Part shown: piece after piece, positions 22,276 to 33,713 of the stretch
Numbering within the stretch: position 1 is the first letter of the stretch
Layout: every line of letters begins with the position of its first letter
Assembly: GCA_963573305.1 (NCBI GenBank)
Contig: OY754334.1
Span: 89,835,848 to 89,899,847 of the forward strand
Reading direction: 5' to 3'
DNA from: Pyrrhosoma nymphula
Lineage: Eukaryota; Arthropoda; Insecta; Odonata; Coenagrionidae
Length of the DNA: 64,000 nt
Notes under the pieces: model-generated
What the model was told of the DNA's origin: nothing
The model's input: the letters and a program-made list of their open reading frames with translations, nothing else
The model's database searches: none
Made by a program: the position numbers and the translations under genes

Positions 22276-22830
22276 AAAGTTCATGTATTTCTAATTTTTT
22301 AATATGTTGTTATGATCTATGCCAATAGTAAAAAACCAAATTTGCAGCTTCGAAAGACCTGTGCAATCTGCGCAGTGCGCAGAAAACTACACAAATTTTG
22401 CACTTTTGTTTTTACTCAATACCTCCTAAAATATGAGACCTACAGAAAATAATTCTCAATACTTATTTAAAGAAAATACATTATGCTACAGTTTAAGCCC
22501 AAAAGGAACTGCGTATATCCAGAACTTGTTTAGAAACAGCTCTTCAAAAAAAGGCATTTTTTCCAAAAAGTGAACATTTTTCGTTTTGGCCATGTGTATT
22601 GTCATATATCGGCAAAAGTAATCATCCCACAAGAAAAAGTATCATGAATAAATCTATAGTAAATTCATTTAGCTTTAATTTGAGCTCAAAATGACTCCTG
22701 TAGACGAAAGAGTTTCTTCAAATATGCCATAAAACCAAAATTACGGAAAATGGATTTTGGGAAAAATCAATGTAAACTGTTTTGAGCACGACAGTAATCA
22801 ATTATATAGCAAAATATACATTATAGGTAT
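22276..22830 (+). repeat. Unclassified repeat family, copy A
   Basis: The sequence returns inverted, in two parts, at 33310-33712 and 34944-35100 (shared TTTGCAGCTTCGAA, CATTTTTTCCAAAAAGTGAA, GGCCATGTGTATTGTCATAT and GGAAAATGGATTTTGGGAAA blocks). The copies agree closely over long stretches. No ORF; class unknown. Confidence 0.7.
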
Positions 22831-23620
22831 TTCGGCATGTGTTGTGTTTTTGGTATGATTATTTTAACCCTCCGACGCCGTCCTATGTGCTCTGCACCGA
22901 CCCTTTAAACTTACCATGGAGCCTTAATAAGTGCTGTGCGGCGACCTCGTCTGTTGTTTTAATGTATTTTTGAGGCAATAAATGTTATGTTAACGAAATA
23001 TTTTTTGACCTGCTTATAAAATATTTTTTATACTTTGAGCTTTATTAATAGAGAATTTTTCTCTAAAGATATCGCATCGCTATTTTAAACATTTTTTATT
23101 CCTTCCTCAAGAATTAAGTAACGCTTTCTCGCCTAATTATCTTGAAGTTGCGATGAAAAGATTTTATATTTTGACTTGGAAGATAGGGTATGCATATTCG
23201 GTGCTTGGAAGAAGATAAGGCCACTTTTTGCCCAATCTGTCAACAAAAACAGGTCCCCACGTTGACTGCATATTTTTCAAGGCAGTCGGTGCAACGAACT
23301 TCATTTCGGATTAAGGTAATTACCACATCTGGTTTAGAAGGGCAGGCAAGAGTTACGATGTTTTCTCTTCCTTTCAATTAACTCCAGTGTATTATCTTGG
23401 CTAAACATGGGCACCTTTTCTTCACTCTTTTGGTGACACCAAGGGAGTGGAAGTGAGGGGGGGCTCGCACAGACTCAACCGCCTATCTAGAGTGATTATT
23501 GAATCGAAAGGGCTAAGTTGTAAAGCCTAATGGTTAAGCAAATTGTGATGAATTCACGAATGCTTCCTAGAAGCCCAGCCCATCTAACAATGTCAGAGGC
23601 ATCTGGAACGAAGTTAATTC
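22831..23620. other. Spacer with a possible piggyBac end, otherwise unrecognised
   Basis: TTAACCCTCCGACGCCG at 22865 resembles one piggyBac-type MITE end, but no matching second end was found. The rest shows nothing. Confidence 0.3.
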
Positions 23621-23639
23621 TCTGACAGGAGAACAGATC

Positions 23640-24440
23640 CCAATCTTGTAAAATTCTAAGAAGTTCTGGTCCGGCCTGTGGTCAGACTTGACAATCGAGC
23701 AGACCCTGATGAGGTCAATGAAAAGCTGCGGTGGACTGACTCACAGACGTGGAATCTCCAGCAGTGTGCTGGCAAGGTGAACCATAGGAATGGTGTACAT
23801 GCTGAATTTATGCGAGGAAGTGGAGCGTTTCTGTAACATCTCCTGTTCTACAGGTGAATATGTTGATATGAGGCGTTCTCAAATCATTCGAGACAGTGCT
23901 GATGTGGAAATACTGAAAAACTGGTTCATTCTCCACCCTCCATTTCCAGTTACTGATGAATTATTTTCCATCAGTAGTGGAATTGTAGGGAGCCAAGACA
24001 TCAACTAAGGACAAAGTATTCACATTGGCATCTATCAACAGCTCCGTGAAAGTGACAAATAAGAGAATAGACATCGATCCAGTTACAACTTTCCAGAGGG
24101 TGTGCATAACAAAACCTTCGGACGAAGAATTAAAAGGTCACTTCTAGTATGAATTAGCACCATTTGAAATGTTATTTTTCAATGAAGAGGGGGTGCGAAA
24201 GGGAACAAAGTCTAGCTTCTACTCTGATTTTACTCCACTTTCCATCAGCAGCCCAAACTACACCAATACGTTTGTAGTAGTGGATGGTGGATACCTTTTG
24301 CACAAAGTGGTCTGGCAACGCAAACATTCCGTAAGGGCCATTATATTAGCTATGTAAAATACTACTTTGGAAGCAATGTGTCGGTTGTTTTCGACGGCTA
24401 CCCTGAGGAGGCACCAACAAAAATACCAAAAATGCTGAAA
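23640..24440 (+). pseudogene. Broken PIN-like ORF of a dispersed metazoan family
   Basis: Frame-shifted pieces read KFWSGLWSDLTIEQTLMRSM then KSCGGLTHRRG, a FILHPPFPVTDELFSISSGI piece, TKPSDEELKGHF followed by a stop and YELAPFEMLFFNEEG, then VVVDGGYLLHKVVWQR and VVFDGYPEEAPTK. I recognise this order (WSGLW-DL-IEQ, MRS-KS-GGLTRGRG, YEL-PPALF, LDGG-LLH, VFDGY) from a large family of uncharacterised, repeat-like ORFs in arthropods and cnidarians with a PIN/nuclease-like C-terminal half. At least three frameshifts or stops make it dead; the end after FDGY is missing. Confidence 0.6.
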
Positions 24441-24554
24441 TAATGCGACGCAGTGCTGCTCACTCCTGCAGTGATAAGCTTTTTGAGGAGTCCATCATCA
24501 TCCAATTACCACAGGAAAAACCGAGGGGTACGCAACTTCAAAAAAAAGTGTACA

Positions 24555-24665
24555 CCGCATTTCCATTTCAACAATTTCCATCCATTTCTGTCCATTTCGC
24601 GACATTGCTATCCTTTTCCATCCATTTCTGTCCATTGCTATCCATTTCTGTCCATTTATTCTATT
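24555..24665 (+). repeat. CCATTTCTGT minisatellite (short copy)
   Basis: Imperfect tandem units of CCATTTCTGT, also present over 32740-33110. A GGGGTACGCAACT block next to it appears inverted (AGTTGCATACCCCT) beside the other array, so both arrays belong to one repeat family. Confidence 0.7.
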
Positions 24666-24670
24666 TTCAT

Positions 24671-25377
24671 GTTTGTACGTGTACAGTTTCCCTCACTTCA
24701 CCGCCAATTTGGTTCATGTCAAGTTATTTTATATTTCTCAAAGTTATCTGGCAACATGGCGCCAAATTCGACTTTTGGTAAAACTCTCAAATTTTTCTTT
24801 TCATCACGCCTCCACTAGTGGAGATATGACCTTGAAAGCTGGCACGTCTATGCGCCTTGACATGAACTTCACGGAAAATTAGCGAAAACCCTGACTTTTG
24901 ACCGTAAAACTGCCGAAAAAATGGCTCATTTATCGTCCGTTGGCGACGAGGGCCTCTGGTTTTCCGTCTGTTGCTTCTGAACGCTAAGATATTTTTCCAC
25001 GGTTATGAATTCCTGTTGTTGCTATTGACATTGCGTCGATTTGAGTACCTTTTGCTTCTTCCTTATCCTCACTATAAACTATCGATATTCACTCAAAGTC
25101 ATATTTTATGAAAATGAAAACGCATTTAACCCCTGGTTTAAGGATTTCCATATTTGGAATCTTTAGCAAAATGTACGAATATCATTAGGCACATCTATTA
25201 TATGAATAAAAAATATAAGACAAGAACGCCAAATATGAAAATATTTACTTAGAAATCCAAAAAACGGGCGAAAAGTAAACTTAACGTAAAATGCTTGATG
25301 AAAATGAGATCTCAGATACATTTATCAAACCAAAGTTTGCGGAGGAATCCTACGATCAAGCCGCAAAGAGGCTGATA
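24671..25377. other. Unrecognised spacer
   Basis: No coding or repeat signal. It ends at the TA that flanks the pogo-like element. Confidence 0.4.
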
Positions 25378-26073
25378 GGGTAAACCGTACAGTTATTGGC
25401 CACCCTACAGTTATAAGCCATTGGGTGTTTTGAAGAGAAACAGTTACTAGTAAGACTAGAGCTGGACCAAATTAACAATAATCACGCCATATAGCAAGGA
25501 CAGAGTTTTCTGCCACTACAGCTTTCTTGAAATGACCATCACTTGTCACATTATTCAGTATGACAGGATTTTTCCGAGCACTGGTTTTTACTGAGAAGTT
25601 TCTTCTCATTTTCTGAAGGAAAGAAGAAACATTAAGGGATCACTGCGGCTTTCTCTTTTACAAAACTATTTTTATAACATTTTGAGAGATAAGTTTAGAT
25701 TAATGCGTAGTAATTTGTGATTGATGCAACTTGCCAATTCAAGTAGCCCATACTGACGAAGGCCAATAACTAATCCTACTTAACTTCATTTGCAGTCATT
25801 GGGCACCCCGGCCAATAACTATATCCTATCTTTTTACAATCACGTAGCATTTACCTTTATTTTTCTTCTTGGATATCATTTTTAAATAGTTTTGCTTCAT
25901 TTGAATTTCTAAATACAGTAAACAGTTATAGGCCGCCCGGCCAATAAAAATGACAATGAGATAATAAAAGAACATTTTCACAGAACGGCTATGGAAGACA
26001 ACAGATTTTTAAGGCCCTAAGTAATTCCAATACGAAACAGGAGAGTTGCCCGGGGGAACCGCCTGAAAAACCA

Positions 26074-26584
26074 TTGGCCAAAGCTTTTATCCCTTATGTT
26101 TCAACCATATCGGGCAAGATCCACCGAATTCTACGACGGTATAACATTCAAACTATCCACCAACCACTACCTAAATTAAGGCACCGACTGGTGAAGGCGA
26201 AGGATCCTATCGGCCTGAAGACACCAGGAGTTTACCAGATCCCATGCGAGTGCGGAAAAATATATGTGGGGGAGACAGGCCGAACGGTTGAGACGAGGCT
26301 GAGAGAGCACCAAAGGTATTTTAGATTAGCGCAACCAGAGAAGTCGGCAGTGGCGGAGCATAGCATCAATCAAGATCATGCCATTCGATGGGGAGATGCA
26401 AAAATTCTTTGCCGCTCACAACGCTACTGGGACCGCATAAGGAAGGCATCGAAATCCGCCTAAATCCAAAAAATTTCAATCGGGATACTAGCTTTCATCT
26501 TAGCAATACTTTGGCACCAATAATAAATTGCATGAAAAACATAAGGAAAGAACAGAAGAGATTTCAAATGAACATCAGCCAATA
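26074..26584 (+). pseudogene. GIY-YIG endonuclease of a Penelope-like element
   Basis: The frame starts upstream (no ATG needed) and reads KTPGVYQIPCECGKIYVGET, then GRTVETRLREHQRYFRLAQP, then SAVAEHSINQDHAI. GVYQI...KIYVGETGRT is the GIY-YIG core with the family's Cys pair (CEC); R(L)REH and the AEH block carry the catalytic Arg and His. A frameshift near 26440 moves the end into another frame (EIRLNPKNFNRDTSFHLSNT) before the stop at 26583. In the full element this domain nicks target DNA after the reverse transcriptase; here that part is missing. Confidence 0.85.
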
Positions 26585-26705
26585 AGACGACACCTGAGCT
26601 TAATTGTTGGACTCGTCAAACGGTCAATTCAGTTCAGTGTATAATCCTACACAGAGAGATCAACACGCCTTGAAAATGGAAAACAAGTCGTTTTCCGAAA
26701 CGTCG

Positions 26706-27845
26706 CACAGTGGGGCCAAACCCCACTTTAGACGGACGAAAGTCCAAAAAATTCACAATCAACACCAAAGTAGGCATGTGTATGTTTTTGAGATGGCTTA
26801 AATGAAAGCTGATATCAAATTTGCAATATTTATTGTATTTGATGATTTTTTGGCAAATTTTATTATTTTTATAATTTTTGACAGTAAAGTTATTTTTCAG
26901 TAGAATAATCTGAACGAATCAAATTAAAAATGTTCACGTAAATTGAGATGGTCGTCGAAAATGAATCTGCTATAAAATTTACAAAATTATTTTTGTAATC
27001 ACCTTTGCAAAATATTTTCATGTTTCATTGAAAAAATGATACGATTTGCACAGAAGTTTCACAGGGCTGAGATTGTTGAAATCTCAGCCCTGGTGTAACA
27101 AACATCCCCACTTGTACCTAGGAGTGGACATAATACATATAGCATCCAAATTCAACTTATTAAAAAGTAGTAATAACTTCATAAACAGATATTATTTACG
27201 GTACTTGCATTTGCTTTCCATGATTGAAATTGTTTATATTATAGTTTACCCGTTGCCATGCGGCCATAGCGGCCGGATGTATTTCCTATCCGCCTCTCGT
27301 GCATAATAACTTTTATATCGTAACAGTCCTTTTGCAACTCAATGGCAGTTGATTTCTTTTACAGTCTCTAGCTCACACTTTAATGAATAATATATGTCAA
27401 AATTACGATACGATTCCGTCCGATTATATAAATTTTCTCTAAATAATCAAAACTTTTCATTTTGAAAAATCAATAAATTTTCATTCGTGATAATTAATTA
27501 CTCCACGCGTATTTTCTTAAAAAATAAATTTTAAAATCATATTCACACTCTACTTGCTTATTTCAATCGATTGAAAGTTTCAAAAATAAAATGGAGGACA
27601 CCAGTACGCTGTACTAATAGTTCAAATCGACCGTCCAATTCGGCGTCTGCGTCCGTGGGACCAGTGCTCCGCTAATCTCTCACTTTGACACTCATTTCTA
27701 CGCGCAGGTGCATACTTACCAACCTGTGAAATACACCGTTACGTAGTTCAAACATCAGGTTACCCAACCTACTATTTCAGAAACCCTAATTCAAACTTTC
27801 ATTTTTGGACTTTTGTCCGCCTAAAGTGGGGTTTTTCCCACTGTG
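26706..27845. mobile_element. Transib-type non-autonomous DNA transposon
   Basis: The 1140-bp element has inverted ends that start CACAGTGGGG, with AAACCCCACTTTAG, then CGGAC and AAAGTCCAAAAA in both (about 40 bp). It is flanked by a perfect 5-bp duplication CGTCG (26701-26705, 27846-27850). CACWGTG ends and CGWCG target sites define Transib, the group related to RAG1. No transposase is readable inside; the interior is AT-rich. Confidence 0.88.
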
Positions 27846-27905
27846 CGTCGGCCAATATGAAGCCAATTACCTGGTGTAAAGCCCGAGAAGAATACCTTAA
27901 TAAGT

Positions 27906-28876
27906 CTAGGTTGCTAAGATACTAGCGGCCCATCACCATTTCTCTCCAATTTATAATAAAACACGCTAGTTCGCTTAGAATACTCGAATGTGCACACTGG
28001 TTGTTATATCAAGTTTGATCCCCGCTTTAAATGTGCTATGTAGATTTATTTAGATAGATAATATATCTGGCCGGAAAGAGTTCCCCAAGTAACAGAGAAT
28101 AAATTATTTCCAGTTTACAGGAGTTCTTGATTACGCACCCAAGACATATAAAGATAATCGTCCTGGAGAGGGATAGTTAAAGGAGGGAGTCAGTGTTTAC
28201 CTCATAAAAGGGAACATTTTTCTTTGACTATTCTCTATTTTTTGTAAATTAAATGCTAAAACTGCAAATCGTTCAGTTGGAAGAAGAATGTCACTTCTCT
28301 AAGTAACGCAATTTTCAGGAGGAAATTATCTTGAAAGAATTTATCATTCAACTCTCAAATTCAATTATAATTTAATGTTGTGTATATATTTTTAGAAATT
28401 ATTTTTCCTCCATTATTGATCCGTTAAAATTCAAAGCTATTGATATTTGTGTTTCCAACATTTTCCTGCAACCTTTACAATAAAAAGCTTATCAAAATTT
28501 AAATATCACTGAAGTTTCATTGAGAAACTTCTACTTTGTTCCACAAACACTTAATAAAATAGAACATGTTTGATATGATATAAATATTGATGAAAATATT
28601 GAGTTGTAACCCTCTAATTTCAAACTGACAATTCTTATTGCTACTGAATACAACCGAGTTTCCATTACCAAGGGAGAATATATTCATTTTTGTGAGTCAG
28701 TTTACCTATCATAAAACCTAACTCGGATTTGATTACATACACTATATCGTAATCATAACACAATGATACCACAGTAATAATTTAACAAGTAATCTGGCAG
28801 AATGAAATGGCACTCCAGCATGAGAGGCAATGATAATTAATTCTCCTCATAGCGTCGTCAAGTCACCTATCTCTAA
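27906..28876. other. Interior of the pogo-like element, nothing recognised
   Basis: AT-rich without an open frame or known repeat. Confidence 0.35.
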
Positions 28877-29260
28877 AGGCCTGGTTACACGGTACATTAG
28901 AATGTACAAGAAAATGTGTGAATGTCTGAATGTCAGAATGAACGCGAAAATTCACCGTGCAACCACGCGAAAATGTACGATTGTATGAATGTCTGAACAG
29001 AAAATAGTACCGGTTCTAATTTCGTTCAGACAATCGTACAAGTTGACCTCATTACAGACACACCTGGTGGCAGACGACGCAAATGACACATTCACATTTT
29101 CACAAGCCAATTGACAAGTAAATGTGTCGTATCCATGGCAAAAAATTGGTTTAAATAACACGCCTACGGTTTAAAATGAGGAAAAACAAACGAAAACGTA
29201 TAATGCGCATCTAATAATGTACGAAAATCTGTCCGAAAAAATGTACCGTGTAGCCACCTA
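28877..29260. mobile_element. MITE with GGTTACACGGTACA ends (PIF/Harbinger-like)
   Basis: The ends AGGCCTGGTTACACGGTACA and the complement of TAGGTGGCTACACGGTACAT are inverted. AATGTAC/GAATGT words repeat inside the ends. The GGCC-GGTTACACGGT end style is common in PIF/Harbinger MITEs; the expected 3-bp duplication is unclear. Confidence 0.5.
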
Positions 29261-30040
29261 TTCATTGATCTTGTCCATGAGAATGTACAAGAATCTGTAC
29301 ATGAAACCATTCACAAACATGTACTTTGTACAAAAATGATTTTTTTCTATGAAGAACAATTATGGCGTGGTTGAATTCACAAGTGTGATTTTTAGAACAC
29401 CGTGCACACTTGGACTCATTCTTAGGAGAGGCCTTATTTGACGTAGTGGTGCAATTCTAGGGCCCGAAACCTGAAATTTTGGGGGGCACAGAGGCGTTGA
29501 AATATTAGAAGGGAGTAGATAAAACCTAGTACATGGTTCTATTTACTGTCATGCATTTGGCTCTTTATTATTAGAAATCATAATGGTTTTTGCACAGTTA
29601 TAATTAAGTTTGATAATGAGATATGTTGCGGATTGCATTTTTACGGAAATAAATATAAAAATGCGTTTCGGAATCGATAATTCCTAATCATTTTACGTGA
29701 CATTTTCATAAATAACATAATTTTATCCACTTAACTCATTTTAATATTCTCCTACAACAAAAACTAATGATATCTTGAGGCCAAGTTCTTTCAATGTGCT
29801 GCCGATGTGCATCCTATTGAGTACAAGTTTGCTGTGTGGATTATAAAAACTATTTTTCCAAAGCATTCTAATTATTTCTCACATTAATAAAACCATACTA
29901 TCTGTAGCTACGTAAGGCGCAAAATATCTCTGTGAACTATCATACCTTCCTATTGTTTTCATAAACACACAAATCACACTTTACCTATTTAATCAGTGCT
30001 CTGCGTAGTGAGATCCAATTTGAAATTATGCCCCAATTAT
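29261..30040. other. Interior of the pogo-like element, nothing recognised
   Basis: No open frame or repeat. It lies where the N-terminal part of the transposase would be expected. Confidence 0.35.
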
Positions 30041-30065
30041 CCCAATGTTATTTGCATTTCACAGC

Positions 30066-30172
30066 CTGCAAATGTGGCAGTTTTACGGCCAATCAAATTT
30101 GGGTACAATCAAATGTGGCAGTTTTACGGCTAATCAAATGTGGGTACAATCAAATGTGGCAGTCTTACGGCG
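30066..30172 (+). repeat. Three tandem copies of a ~36-bp unit in the transposase
   Basis: Units around AATGTGGCAGTTTTACGGC, joined by AATCAAATTTGGGTACAATC-like linkers, repeat three times. The unit covers the codons for the VAV(F/L) block of the DDE domain, so it is a local expansion within the dead gene. Confidence 0.8.
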
Positions 30173-30345
30173 AAAAGCAGTGAGGGGTTGGTACAAAATG
30201 TATTCTGGAGAAATTTTGAATAAGGCGTCATTTTCGAATCTTATGAAGAAAGCCACGAAGGCCGTCATGGAGTACAGCGTTAAGCCTCAAAGGTTTTTGT
30301 GCATGCGGACTTAATCCATTTAATCCTGATGCATTGGATTATAGT
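30066..30345 (+). pseudogene. pogo/Tigger-like transposase, C-terminal DDE part
   Basis: After a short tandem repeat the frame reads NVAVLRRKAVRGWYKMYSGE, then KASFSNLMKKATKAVMEYSV, then after a +1 frameshift GFCACGLNPFNPDALDYSKC. The ending G-F-x-x-C-G-L-x-P-F-N-P-x-A-x-D-Y-S-K is the hallmark of pogo/Tigger/jerky DDE_1 transposases. The frameshift and the repeat expansion ahead of it make it dead. The N-terminal CENPB/HTH part is not seen. Confidence 0.8.
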
Positions 30346-31685
30346 AAATGCCTGGATACATCTGCCTCAAAGAGTGCGTAATAGAGTGATGCAAGCGAGA
30401 TAGATGGTGCTATAAGGCACTGCACATTCTTGATATCGTTGGAAAAGAAAGAGCGGAGAAATCCAGAACAATAAAAGAATTTTGGGAAGGGAAACTTAGG
30501 AATCTTCATGCTGTTTCAAATCCGGGAACATTTTCAAAAAGGTAACGGGCATGTGGAGCACTCTTCTGACAGTGCTGTACAAAATGGGAATCGTCCTTTC
30601 TTTTCCAAAAGAAGCAATTTCAGCAGTGAAATTTCTGATGGAACTGAAGCAAGGAATAATGACCACAGTGAGATTTTGGGAAACAGCAATTTCTAAGGAT
30701 AGTACTGGCCGGGAAAATGCTATCACAGACGGGTCAATGAGCTTTAGTGTGGTAGATATGAGTGGAACATTATTTTCTGCAAGGGTTGAAGGGACTGATT
30801 GCATGAGTGAATTTTTAACATAGCCGGAAACCACAAATTGCAAAGGAAAGCATCAGGGAAAATAAAACCATTTGGTATTATATGTAAAAAATATCGGGTG
30901 ATATTTGCAAAGAAACCAGGCCATGGCCAGGGCAGCAGAAGATAAGGTGAAAGAAACCGAAAAAATACATGACGAAGCAATAGAAGGAATATGAATTAAA
31001 TCAAATGGAAGAAATCTTTTTCACAAGGGGTATGTGTATAATGAAAGGAAATTAACACTGCGACATATGCAGTGAGCTAACCTGATCACACTTGGATCTT
31101 AGACCTGTAAAAGTTCCAGAAGCTCTTTCACGAATTATTTGAGCTAAAAAGTTAATATAAACATATTTCAAATATAGAAGGCGGTGATATCTTCCTTTGT
31201 CACCATTGTACCAAATAAATTTCTACAGATCTAAGTAAAGACGAAACGTCATAGAAAATAATCGAAATAAAAGTAGAGGAGTAAGATAATGAAGAGATAA
31301 ATGAACTACTCATTCTTGCAGTTAAGGAATTCATTGGAGAAGTAAGTCGACTCATGGTCAAAGTTGTTATAACTGCAGTGATGTATGAAAGCTGGGATAA
31401 TAGGGTACTTAAGAGAAAGCAAACGTACATAGCCGATAACTATCAGTCACATGGTCAATAACTGCGCGAGGTGGCCAATACCTGTACCAATAGGCAATGT
31501 TTGACTCTATGTCATAAATTATTTTCATGCAAAGTTTTTTTTATATTTACATTGTTGTAGTCAAAAAGAATGTAACTGAGGTTTTCAGAAATTTTGAATT
31601 ACTTTAATTTATAAAAACGTTTGCTTTTTATTACACTTTAAACACGAAATTTTCCTTAAGTGGCCAATAACTGAACGGTTTACCC
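30346..31685. other. 3' part of the pogo-like element
   Basis: Short open frames on both strands (30496-30980) show no domain. The last 260 bp carry the subterminal TTATTGGCC words and the right inverted end. Confidence 0.4.
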
Positions 31686-32084
31686 TACTTTGGCAAACTA
31701 ACTTTTATTTTGCCAGTGAAATTTATATGTTTTGATGATTTATATATTTAATTCAAATATTCCTAATGATGACGACACCATCAACAGTATATTAGGTAGA
31801 AAACTATAATTTTTTGTTCACATATTGCATTGTATTAAATATATTTTCAAGAGTACCTGTACTTTTATATCCAGTTATCTTTAAAGTTCTGGAAAATAAT
31901 CGACTTTCATTTGAGTTTATGTGCTCAGTGTCTTCCTACACCGAATCCTTCACGTATCATTTTATTTACCTCTTTCTTAAGCACGATGTACCCAGCAATC
32001 ACTATCATTAATATACGCAGTAAAATCCAGAGACTCTAGCTCGGGAGGAAAAACTAATTGATTTGAGACCACTCTCCAGCCCAC

Positions 32085-32518
32085 CAGGGGCGGATTAAGG
32101 CGGGGGGGGGGCGGCCGCCCCCCCCCCCCCCCCGTAATTCCCGGGAAAATAGAAAAGATGGTAATCATTAAGGTGGTTCTCCAATGGGAGTTTTTATTTC
32201 ACCAGCTCAGTATACAATGTTTAAATATAATTGGAATGAGGTGTAAAACCCGGGAGACCTGCATCTTCACAAAAATGGGAATCTTTACATCGTTTGTAAA
32301 CGTTTTTCAAATGTGATTAGAGAGCTTTACTCAATAATTTATCATTTCTACTATGTAATATAGCCACACCAAAACTACGTTCCAAGAGCATTTCTTTTAA
32401 CTTTCCGAGGGAGGTCCGCCCGGACCCCCGTTTCGTTGAGAGGTATTGCATACCCCCCAGGCGCCGCGGAAAGTAGTAAACCGCCCCCGCCCAAAACAAC
32501 GACCTTAATCCGCCTCTG
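32085..32518. mobile_element. hAT MITE
   Basis: The ends CAGGGGCGGATTAAGG and CCTTAATCCGCCTCTG are inverted, and a perfect 8-bp duplication CAGCCCAC flanks it (32077-32084, 32519-32526). G- and C-runs follow the left end. The minus open frames inside (31977-32168, 32317-32526) are just repeat translation. Confidence 0.9.
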
Positions 32519-32739
32519 CAGCCCACACCACTTCACTTTTTTCGCGGTAAAAAAGCGGAGCCACTTTGTAATGCACCTTTAATTCCTCACTTGCATTGCC
32601 ATTTTAACAATTTTCTTATCAAAATTTGGATATTTTAGCCGATGTCAACACTATCCGCACCATTTTGATATTATTCTCATCAACCCACGACAATCCCTCA
32701 CCTTTTAGGTCTTTTCTTGATATTTTAATTATTTTGTGA

Positions 32740-33110
32740 ATTTTTCATACCGTTCATTTATTTCTGCCAATTTCTTAAAATTTCCGCCCATTTTGACCTA
32801 TTTCTACCGATTAGCGGTATTTCTACTATTTCTCACAATTTTTTCTATTTCAACCATCTCTCATTCCTGACCATTTCTGTCTATTTCTGTCCATTTCCGA
32901 GTATTTCTGTCCATTACCTCCATTCCTGACCATTTCTATCAATTTCAACCATTTCAAGCCCATTTCTGTCCACTTCTGACCATTTCGTTGCATTTTTTTC
33001 ATTTCTAACCATTTCTAGCCCATTTCCGTGCATTTCTAACCATTTCTGACCATTTATAGATATCTGGCCATTTCACGACCATTTCTCAACAAGCGTATAC
33101 CATTTCTCAG
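32740..33110 (+). repeat. CCATTTCTGT/CCATTTCTGAC minisatellite
   Basis: About 30 degenerate units of 10-11 bp. A short array of the same unit lies at 24555-24665, next to the same flanking block in opposite orientation. Confidence 0.8.
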
Positions 33111-33713
33111 AGTTGCATACCCCTCGGGAAAAACTATTGGCCAATGTTAACAGCAAGAGGTGCCTTATCGCTCTCTCCACATGCTCATGGATTCCCCGAG
33201 CACTTCTCAAAGCCAGGGCCGTCGAATCAAGAGAAATTATAATGTAGCAGATTAGCTATTAGCATGTGAATATTAACTACCGCGTTGACATATTTTTCAA
33301 AATAAAAAATTGAAACTAGTTACTATGTGACGTGTTTACATTGATTTTTCCCAAAATCCATTCTCCGTAACTTTGGTTTTATGGCATATTTGAAGAAACT
33401 ATTGGGTATACAGGAGTCGTTTTGAGCTCAAATTAAAGCTACGTAATTTACTATAGATTTACTCTCGGTAATGTTTCTTGTGGAATGATTACTTTTGCTG
33501 ATATATGACAATACACATGGCCAAAACGAAAAATGTTCACTTTTTGGAAAAAATGCATTTTTTTGAAGAGCTGTTTCTCAAAAAGTATGGACATACATTG
33601 TTCGTTTTGGGCTTAAACTGTAGCATAATGTATCATCTTTAAATACGTATTGAGAATTATTTTCTGTAGGCCACATATTTAAGGATGTATTGAATAAAAA
33701 CAAAATAAAAATA

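Larger units (their letters stand above)
25965..27905 (+). mobile_element. Penelope-like element fragment, 5' truncated, split by a Transib-type element
   Basis: The GIY-YIG ORF is followed by the hammerhead-like tail (CTTGAAAATGGAAAAC, loop, GTTTTCCGAAACGTCG), which is cut at 26705 by a Transib-type insertion and continues at 27846 with CGTCGGCC and GGTGTAAAGCCCGAGAAG. The reverse transcriptase is absent, as is common for 5'-truncated copies. Confidence 0.75.
25378..31685 (+). mobile_element. pogo/Tigger-like DNA transposon, filled with later insertions
   Basis: The ends GGGTAAACCGTACAGTTATT and the complement of GGGTAAACCGTTCAGTTATT, each running on to GGCCAC, are inverted and flanked by TA (25376-25377, 31686-31687). 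TA target sites and a pogo-type transposase remnant (30066-30345) fit the Tc1/mariner-pogo group. CAGTTATTGGCC-like words recur below both ends (25397, 25425, 25758, 25805, 25921; 31430-31500, 31660). A PLE fragment and a Transib-type element lie inside, which explains much of the 6.3-kb length. Confidence 0.7.

Noticed and set aside
22865..22960. TTAACCCTCCGACGCCG as a piggyBac MITE
   Set aside because: Only one end is visible; no matching second end within reach.
24443..24882. Three overlapping 70-120 codon frames
   Set aside because: They are translations of the CCATTTCTGT minisatellite and its flank in different frames.
30496..30980. Open frames on both strands after the pogo remnant
   Set aside because: No domain and frames shadow each other; kept only as part of the element.
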